Below, piece by piece: positions 32,153 to 37,162 of a stretch of DNA of 37,162 bases; position 1 is the first letter of the stretch, and each line of letters opens with the position of its first letter. Position numbers and translations under genes: made by a program. The DNA comes from Candidatus Poribacteria bacterium (GTDB lineage: Bacteria > Poribacteria > WGA-4E > WGA-3G): the NCBI GenBank assembly GCA_012271015.1, contig JAAXHD010000258.1, forward strand, positions 1 to 37,162. The letters are read 5' to 3'. The notes under the pieces were generated by a model. The model was not told the DNA's origin. It saw only the letters and a program-made list of their open reading frames with translations, and made no database searches.

Positions 32153-33139
32153 ATAATTACCTATATCATTCGCCGATGTTTGATCGCAATTCCGACACTC
32201 ATGGCGATTTCCATTATCTCTTTTATCATCATCCAGCTCCCGCAAGGCGATTACCTCGATCGAGAAATTCAGCGATTAGAGGAGGAGTTCGGCGATAGCA
32301 GTTCGCTGGCGCATGTTGAGGAATTGCGGGCACGCTATGGCTTGAACGAACCACTCTGGAAACGCTACTTTATCTGGATAGGCGGCTTTGTGCGTGGTAA
32401 CTTCGGTGAGTCGTTTGAGTATAAACGAGAGGTTCACGAACTGATATGGGACAGAATCGTCTTCACCCTGATTATCTCTGTCGGGTCGCTCATCTTCACC
32501 TATGTTGTCGCTATTCCCCTCGGCGTCTATTCCGCTACGCATCAATACAAATGGTCGGATCATTTTCTTACCTTCCTCAGTTTTGTTGGGATGTCCATAC
32601 CGGCGTTTCTCTTAGCACTATCCTTGATGGTTTTTGCGTTTGACATTTTCGGCGTTCCACTGTTTGGACTGTTCTCCGCTTACTATGAGGGCGCGCCGTG
32701 GACCTGGGGCAAACTGAACGACCTCTTCAAGCACCTCTGGATCCCTGTTATCGTTGTCGGAATCAATGGAACCGCGAGTTTGATGCGGATTATGCGTGGC
32801 AACCTTCTTGATGTTTTGGGACAGCCTTTCGTCCAAACGGCGAGAGCAAAAGGGCTTAAAGAGATCGTTGTGGTGAGTAAGCATGCGGTGCGGATTGCAA
32901 TCAATCCGCTCATCAGCATTTTGGGGATGAGTCTACCCGGTATTCTCTCCGGTTCAGCGATCGTCTCAATTGTCTTGGGATTACCGACAGTCGGACCGAT
33001 TCTCTTGCGCAGTTTATTGAACGAGGACATCTATCTCGCAGGGACGTTGATTATGATGCTGAGCCTCCTTCTGGTTATCGGCAATCTGCTTGCAGACATA
33101 GCCCTCGCTTGGGTAGATCCGAGAATCCGCTATGAATGA
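32153..33139 (+). CDS. oppB: Peptide ABC transporter permease (OppB/DppB), probable ATA start
   Basis: The protein of about 328 residues is a BPD_transp_1 permease. It has an N-terminal helix (YIIRRCLIAIPTLMAISIISF), an extracytoplasmic loop with the family RYGLNEPLWKRYFIW and NFGESF words, five more helices, and the EAA loop near TARAKGLKEIVVVSKHAVR for ATPase docking. The track begins at TTG 32180, which has no ribosome site and cuts the conserved first residues. No ATG, GTG or TTG lies in frame between 32180 and the stop at 32009. ATA 32153 lies 8 bases after AGAGGAG and restores the family start MITYIIRR, so it is the preferred start. A sequencing error turning ATG to ATA is the main alternative. 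Confidence 0.85.
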   Translation: MITYIIRRCLIAIPTLMAISIISFIIIQLPQGDYLDREIQRLEEEFGDSSSLAHVEELRARYGLNEPLWKRYFIWIGGFVRGNFGESFEYKREVHELIWDRIVFTLIISVGSLIFTYVVAIPLGVYSATHQYKWSDHFLTFLSFVGMSIPAFLLALSLMVFAFDIFGVPLFGLFSAYYEGAPWTWGKLNDLFKHLWIPVIVVGINGTASLMRIMRGNLLDVLGQPFVQTARAKGLKEIVVVSKHAVRIAINPLISILGMSLPGILSGSAIVSIVLGLPTVGPILLRSLLNEDIYLAGTLIMMLSLLLVIGNLLADIALAWVDPRIRYE

Positions 33140-33297
33140 TATTCATTTTACCTTACAATTTTGTAGGACGGACGCATTCCCTCTGAAAGTCCCCCTGATA
33201 AGGGAGATTTAGGGGGTTGAAAGGACGACATTATGGCTTTTTGGGTCTGAATATCCGATATTTGCTCAATGTGCGTCCGTCCTGTTTGGATTAATAC
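33140..33297. other. Gap between OppB and OppC genes, filled by a TIR element
   Basis: These 158 bases carry the 119-base inverted-end element (33165-33283) and no gene. The OppC ATG begins 15 bases after the element's right end, with no strong ribosome site ahead of it. Confidence 0.6.
33165..33283. mobile_element. MITE-like element with 12-bp terminal inverted repeats (119 bp)
   Basis: The left end AGGACGGACGCA (33165-33176) and right end TGCGTCCGTCCT (33272-33283) are exact reverse complements. Inside are CTGAAAGTCCCCCTGATAAG and TTTAGGGGGTTGAAAGG, matching the inner words of the element at 27502-27708. There is no transposase frame. Confidence 0.65.
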
Positions 33298-34380
33298 ATG
33301 GAATCTACAATCGAGACTGCTGAAGAAGTTAAAAATGCAGCGGAAATAGGGCAACTGAGTTATCGCCAACTGATATGGAGACGATTTCGCAAAAATCGGA
33401 TGGGTGTTATTGCGGGCGTGCTTCTGCTGCTCTTTTACATTCTCGCCGTTGGTGCCGACTTTTTCGCGCCCTATCATTACAACGAAATCAATATGCGGTT
33501 GCGCCACGTACCCCCGCAACGTCTCCATTTCTCAGTCCAAGACGGGTTCTATGTTCACGGATTAAAATCCGTCCGCAACCCGGAGAGTCTGGAGTTAGAA
33601 TTCACCAAAGATTTGGCGCAACGTCATCCCGTTGAATTCTTTTTCAAAGATGCGGACGACAGACGGCACTTCTTCAGTTCCGCGGGTCCCATGTTCCTGT
33701 TAGGCACTGATCGGATGGGACGTGACCTGCTTTCACGAATCATGTACGGAGCGCGCGTCTCAATGACGCTCGGCTTAGTCGGTGTTTTTCTGAGCATTAT
33801 TCTCGGTTCTATCCTCGGTACTATCTCTGGGTACTGGGGCGGATGGGTAGACAATCTCATCCAACGCGTTATTGAAATCCTTTCAGCATTCCCGGACATC
33901 CCATTGTGGATGGCACTCGGTGCCGCACTACCACCCGGTTGGTCGAGTATCCAAATCTACTTCGGTATCACCGTTATTTTGTCGATTATACGTTGGGGAG
34001 GATTGGCGCGGCAGGTACGTGGAAAAGTCTTAGCGTATCGGGAGAGCGATTTCGTGATGGCGGCACGTGCCTCTGGTGCCGGGCATTGGCACATCATCAC
34101 GAAACATTTGCTACCCGGGTGTTATAGCCATATCATCGTTATCGCTACACTCGCTATCCCCGGTATGATTCTGGGGGAGACCGCACTCAGTTTCTTAGGA
34201 TTGGGGATCCGTCCGCCGATGACGAGTTGGGGGGTACTACTGGAGGAGGCGCAGCGCGTCACCGTTCTGCTCCATTATCCGTGGCTCATTTTCCCCGCAG
34301 TGCCAGTTCTCGTCGTTGTAATTGCCTTTAACTTCTTGGGGGATGCCCTCCGCGACGCCGCAGACCCATACTCGGATTAA
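33298..34380 (+). CDS. oppC: Peptide ABC transporter permease (OppC/DppC)
   Basis: The 360-residue permease opens with a cytoplasmic tail (LSYRQLIWRRFRKNRMGVIAG) typical of OppC proteins. The first helix LLLLFYILAVGADFFAPY leads into a large extracytoplasmic loop (about residues 65-135, with RHPVEFFFKDADDRRHFF) and the LLGTDRMGRDLLSRIMYGARVS family motif. Further helices and the EAA loop ARASGAGHWHIITKHLLPG follow. It partners with the OppB-like permease to form the import channel. The loop is longer than in classic DppC, which has no such insert. The stop TAA sits next to a GTAG-type hairpin. It is the last gene of the transporter set. Confidence 0.9.
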   Translation: MESTIETAEEVKNAAEIGQLSYRQLIWRRFRKNRMGVIAGVLLLLFYILAVGADFFAPYHYNEINMRLRHVPPQRLHFSVQDGFYVHGLKSVRNPESLELEFTKDLAQRHPVEFFFKDADDRRHFFSSAGPMFLLGTDRMGRDLLSRIMYGARVSMTLGLVGVFLSIILGSILGTISGYWGGWVDNLIQRVIEILSAFPDIPLWMALGAALPPGWSSIQIYFGITVILSIIRWGGLARQVRGKVLAYRESDFVMAARASGAGHWHIITKHLLPGCYSHIIVIATLAIPGMILGETALSFLGLGIRPPMTSWGVLLEEAQRVTVLLHYPWLIFPAVPVLVVVIAFNFLGDALRDAADPYSD

Positions 34381-34409
34381 AAGTAGCAGGCACACTCCGT
34401 GTGCCGTCC
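34376..34409. repeat. GTAG-type hairpin repeat, copy 5
   Basis: GGCACAC (34389-34395) and GTGTGCC (34399-34405) pair perfectly around TCC after ATTAAAAGTAG. The oppC stop codon TAA is the start of this unit. It has the longest perfect stem of the five copies and could mark the end of the operon transcript, but lacks a T-tract. Confidence 0.65.
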
Positions 34410-34455
34410 GAAAAATCCAGCCATTTACCTTTCTATTATTTTTTGGAGAAAAAAC

Positions 34456-35283
34456 ATGCCAACAAATAGAGACCTCGGATTCTTCGCAACAGATGTTTCG
34501 TTCACCGATAAATCCGCAATCGTGACAGGTTCCAGTCGTGGTATTGGACGCGCAATCGCAATTGAATTGGCGCGCCAAGGTGCCGATGTACTTATCAACT
34601 ACAACCAGAACCGGGATGCCGCTGAAACCGTCCAGCAGGAAGTGGAAGCACTCGGCAGAAAAGCAGTGATTATCCAAGCCGACATCAGCGACCTCGACGC
34701 GCACCAAAGACTACTCGATACCGCGCACGATGCTTTCGGGAAGGTAGACATCCTCATCAACAACGCCGGTATCACCCGTATCGCTGACATTCTTGAAGAG
34801 ACACCCGAACAGTTCGACCTAATTGTCAACACCAATCTCAAAGCAACCCACTTTCTCACGCAGCGTGTCGCAAACTACATGGTAGCAAACGAGATTCGCG
34901 GGTGTATTATCTATACACTCTCGATTTCCGATATCATGGCATCCGATAACCGCACCGCTTACTGTATCTCAAAAGCGGGGTTAGAGATGAGCATGCGTGC
35001 TTTTGCTGGACGCTTAGCGGCGCACGGCATTAAGGTGAACGGTATCGCGGCAGGTGTGATTGATACCGACCTGTCACGCGTCCGGATCCCGGATTATGAG
35101 GAAGCGGCAGAGAAAGGCTATATCTTTATGGTTCGCGCCGGGGCACCAGAGGATGTCGCACATGCCACTATTTCTGCGATGAAACTTTACGACACCGGAG
35201 TCGTCCTCCCCGCTGCTGGCGGCGTGATGACACCTTTGTTGAACCTTCGATCCATGGCAGAATTAAATATGAATAAAGAGTAA
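34456..35283 (+). CDS. SDR family oxidoreductase (FabG-like)
   Basis: The protein of about 275 residues is a classical short-chain dehydrogenase/reductase. It has the cofactor loop VTGSSRGIGRA, the NNAG motif, the catalytic Ser region SISD, and the YxxxK pair in AYCISKAGLEM. The later VNGIAAGVIDTD loop closes over the substrate. It reduces or oxidises a carbonyl/alcohol using NAD(P)H in the cytoplasm; sequence does not separate 3-oxoacyl-ACP reductase from sugar or alcohol dehydrogenases. The start is ATG 34456 behind TGGAGAAA; the track's 19 extra residues cross an intergenic stretch. It follows the transporter genes but after a hairpin, so co-transcription is uncertain. Confidence 0.88.
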   Translation: MPTNRDLGFFATDVSFTDKSAIVTGSSRGIGRAIAIELARQGADVLINYNQNRDAAETVQQEVEALGRKAVIIQADISDLDAHQRLLDTAHDAFGKVDILINNAGITRIADILEETPEQFDLIVNTNLKATHFLTQRVANYMVANEIRGCIIYTLSISDIMASDNRTAYCISKAGLEMSMRAFAGRLAAHGIKVNGIAAGVIDTDLSRVRIPDYEEAAEKGYIFMVRAGAPEDVAHATISAMKLYDTGVVLPAAGGVMTPLLNLRSMAELNMNKE

Positions 35284-35310
35284 GATTTACGCATTTACAA
35301 GGAGACGGAG

Positions 35311-36096
35311 ATGTCTGATTTTCCCAGTCGTCCGATGCGTCCGCATCGATGGCACGTAAGAAAAAGTGGACACATCACGAAATCCCAATTGCGCCATCGC
35401 GGCACAATACTGACTGAGGGCGAACTGATGGTGCTTGAGCAAGAGAGAGAACCGAAGACCCCTGACATCATAACCCTCGACGACTTAAACCAACCGAGAT
35501 TTTTCCACTTCGATTCGATACTCGAAGTTGAGCGAGAAAAGATGCTTTTCAATATCCACGATCAAACACTACGAAAAATTTATTGTGAGATTCACGGCAT
35601 AAAGATGCCCAGCCACCCAGAGACACATTTTTCGAGAACCCAGTTGTTAGACCGCGGACACTGGACGGAAGAACGAATCAACGCATTCTTAGAACCAGAG
35701 TCGTTTTCCACATCTCTTCTTGACGTTCGTATCGAATATCTCATCTATGCTAAGACCTCCGTCCGCAAAGTGGAAAGATCCGAAGAATATAAAGCTTTGT
35801 GGCAGGGAGAAAAAGAAAAGAGAGCCGCGAGACGCAAAGAAATCCGTGAGAAAGTGAAAATCACGCAATCACGCTTGATCTCCGAACGTGGTTGGACGAA
35901 AGGATTAATAGAAGACCTGCTGGGCGAGCCTGATCTACTTGTAGACAATCCACATTACAAAACAGCACCACAAATGCGGTTGTACTTCCTCGATCGCGTC
36001 GAAGAAATCGAAAAAACAAGTCCAATTTTTGCTGCGCGACGCAAGGACCGGAGTATCAAAAGTCCCTTGGCATCTAATAGAATCCCGAAGCTTTAG
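35311..36096 (+). CDS. Uncharacterised protein with duplicated RGWT-type domain
   Basis: I do not recognise a named family. The 261-residue, highly charged protein contains an internal duplication. Unit 1 (about residues 108-172) reads RTQLLDRGHWTEERINAFLEP, then an R-rich segment ending VRKVERSEEY. Unit 2 (about 190-245) reads QSRLISERGWTKGLIEDLLGEPD, then MRLYFLDRVEEIEKT. A basic helix-like linker (EKEKRAARRKEIREKVK) joins them. No signal peptide or membrane helix is seen, so it is probably cytoplasmic; nucleic-acid binding is possible from the charge but unproven. GGAGACGGAG lies just ahead of the ATG. It starts 27 bases after the SDR gene and converges with the acetamidase gene. Confidence 0.7.
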   Translation: MSDFPSRPMRPHRWHVRKSGHITKSQLRHRGTILTEGELMVLEQEREPKTPDIITLDDLNQPRFFHFDSILEVEREKMLFNIHDQTLRKIYCEIHGIKMPSHPETHFSRTQLLDRGHWTEERINAFLEPESFSTSLLDVRIEYLIYAKTSVRKVERSEEYKALWQGEKEKRAARRKEIREKVKITQSRLISERGWTKGLIEDLLGEPDLLVDNPHYKTAPQMRLYFLDRVEEIEKTSPIFAARRKDRSIKSPLASNRIPKL

Positions 36097-36162
36097 GTCG
36101 GGGATATGACGCTGCAGCGTTTAGAGTGAGATCTATCACATGGGGGAACTTGTGTGCGCATG

Positions 36163-37083
36163 TCACATAATCCCGATGTCCCGTAATATTGACTTTTTGA
36201 TTTTGCAAACCATCGTATACGCTGGATCGAAAACGTTACCCATATCGTATTCTACGGCTTGTCCTAATAGGGTGTGTGCGGCACGTTTCTCCAAACCGAG
36301 TTCATCTAACCATCGGAGGAGTTCCGTCGTCGCGTGTTGCACTGCCTGATCCAATGGACGTGCGTTGCCCGCTGCGAGAATGTAATCGCTGTTTTCCGCA
36401 CGGGGCCAGTTGATGCTTTTGCCCTTGAGCACTTCAACCGTAAATTGCACATCAAAAGAGATTTCGATCCCAGTCCCGACGATTTCACCATCACCTTGCA
36501 CGGCGTGTCCATCCCCGAGATGAAAAAGCGCACCCGAGACAAAGACAGGAAAATAGACAGTAACACCCTCCTGAAAACCCCGATAATCCATGTTTCCGCC
36601 GTGTGTAGAAGAGGTCGCTGTGGAAATCGCTTGTCCACGCGGCGGTGCAACGCCGAAACATCCGACCATCGGTTCAAGTGGTAGTGTGAGTTCGCCCAAC
36701 TGCGTCTCTGGGGTCATCAATGTCGCGGTCCACTTCTCTACATCCACATGCCACTCTGCGCGGCCACCGTCAGGCATCTCGGATGCAACATAATCGGGAT
36801 CAAGGACATTAGCAGCAACAACCATAGCCGTCCTTCCGATTAAACGATTCGGAACGATCCGATTGAAATGAACGACTAACGTATCACCAGGCTCCGCCGA
36901 TTTAATATAAAAAGGACCCGTTTGCGGGTTTCCGCCTTCGGTTACCTGTGTATCGTTGGCATCGTATCCCGCATTATCCACGGTAGTTGTGCAGACGGTG
37001 TCACCGCTCTCAATGTGGAGCACCGGTTCGTGCGCACCAATTGCTGTATAATAGACCTTCGGTTCAAAGTGGTGTGTCGCCAT
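36163..37083 (-). CDS. Acetamidase/formamidase family protein
   Basis: The 306-residue protein belongs to the FmdA/AmdA family. Recognisable stretches are VLHIESGDTVCTTTVDNAG, the TGPFYIKSAEPGDTLVVHF loop, VGCFGVAPPRGQ, the conserved THGGNMDYR segment and LFHLGDGHAVQGDGEIVGTGIE. These enzymes hydrolyse short amides such as formamide or acetamide to ammonia and the acid, usually in the cytoplasm with a metal. Length is normal. The ATG at 37083 is preceded by the end of the leader repeat (copy C), with AAGG 12 bases ahead, the same layout as for the sigma factor and OppF-like genes. It is convergent with the duplicated-domain gene. Confidence 0.88.
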   Translation of the reverse strand: MATHHFEPKVYYTAIGAHEPVLHIESGDTVCTTTVDNAGYDANDTQVTEGGNPQTGPFYIKSAEPGDTLVVHFNRIVPNRLIGRTAMVVAANVLDPDYVASEMPDGGRAEWHVDVEKWTATLMTPETQLGELTLPLEPMVGCFGVAPPRGQAISTATSSTHGGNMDYRGFQEGVTVYFPVFVSGALFHLGDGHAVQGDGEIVGTGIEISFDVQFTVEVLKGKSINWPRAENSDYILAAGNARPLDQAVQHATTELLRWLDELGLEKRAAHTLLGQAVEYDMGNVFDPAYTMVCKIKKSILRDIGIM

Positions 37084-37125
37084 TTTTTAAATTTTCCTTG
37101 CGGTTCGGTCAGGTGGGTTAGAAGC
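37084..37125 (-). repeat. Leader repeat, copy C (short core), upstream of acetamidase gene
   Basis: Read on the minus strand, AACCCACCTGACCGAACCGC followed by AAGGAAAATTTAAAAA ends exactly at the acetamidase ATG. Similarity to copies A and B covers about the last 35 bases only. The further upstream part (GAGAGGCAG and beyond) is absent, so this is either a truncated copy or the functional core. Confidence 0.75.
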
Positions 37126-37162
37126 CATGAGCAACAAATTATAGTAGATTCCGAAAATAAGT

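Noticed and set aside
1-37162. CRISPR arrays, tRNA or rRNA genes, prophage or transposase genes
   Set aside because: No regularly spaced repeat-spacer series, no cloverleaf or conserved rRNA words, and no transposase, integrase or phage structural protein was seen in any frame provided.
37150-37162. AAAATAAGT at the window edge, also seen near 21782 before GGACAC
   Set aside because: Too short to call a repeat, and the window ends before the match can be extended.

Overview
The window is chromosomal DNA of a gram-negative-type, environmental bacterium. It reads most like a member of Candidatus Poribacteria or a neighbouring planctomycete-like lineage. The reasons are the paired DUF1501 and PSD1/planctomycete-cytochrome proteins, the Gfo/Idh/MocA oxidoreductases, a phytanoyl-CoA-dioxygenase-like protein, and many short palindromic intergenic repeats. 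This placement is an inference; there is no rRNA or marker gene here to settle it. No tRNA, rRNA, CRISPR array, transposase or phage gene was recognised.

Left part (about 1-15150, all minus strand). In transcription order there is a PhyH-like dioxygenase, a Gfo/Idh/MocA oxidoreductase and a membrane-anchored methyltransferase. Next come a 1284-residue PSD1 cytochrome-domain protein, a DUF1501 protein and a second Gfo/Idh/MocA oxidoreductase. Last are an OLD-like AAA ATPase, a pentapeptide-repeat/K+-channel fusion and a secreted metzincin-TPR protein. A strong divergent promoter region (15153-15410) separates this block from the plus-strand genes.

Middle part (15411-25785, mostly plus strand). 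It holds a sugar isomerase/epimerase-like TIM barrel, a BioF-like alpha-oxoamine synthase, a cupin followed by an M20 peptidase, and an RNHCP zinc protein overlapping an OmpA-like coiled-coil protein. On the minus strand are a predicted outer-membrane protein and ribose-5-phosphate isomerase A. On the plus strand again are an aspartoacylase-like deacylase, an Xaa-Pro aminopeptidase and a HEAT-repeat zinc protein.

Right part (25786-37162). An ECF sigma factor and its zinc-finger anti-sigma factor form one transcription unit ending at a convincing intrinsic terminator. A complete Opp/Dpp-type peptide ABC transporter follows (ATPase, ATPase, lipoprotein binding protein, permease, permease), starting from a perfect consensus sigma-70 promoter. 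After it come an SDR oxidoreductase, an uncharacterised duplicated-domain protein and, on the minus strand, an acetamidase/formamidase. With the M20 and M24 peptidases, the transporter suggests peptide scavenging.

The most unusual signal is non-coding. One repeat (two long copies, one short) sits directly against the start codon of three unrelated genes: the sigma factor, the OppF-like ATPase and the acetamidase. It always has the same orientation and the same start-codon spacing. Several other hairpin and terminal-inverted-repeat elements fill gene junctions, especially within the transporter operon. A second candidate system is the AAA ATPase, ion-channel and metalloprotease gene row.
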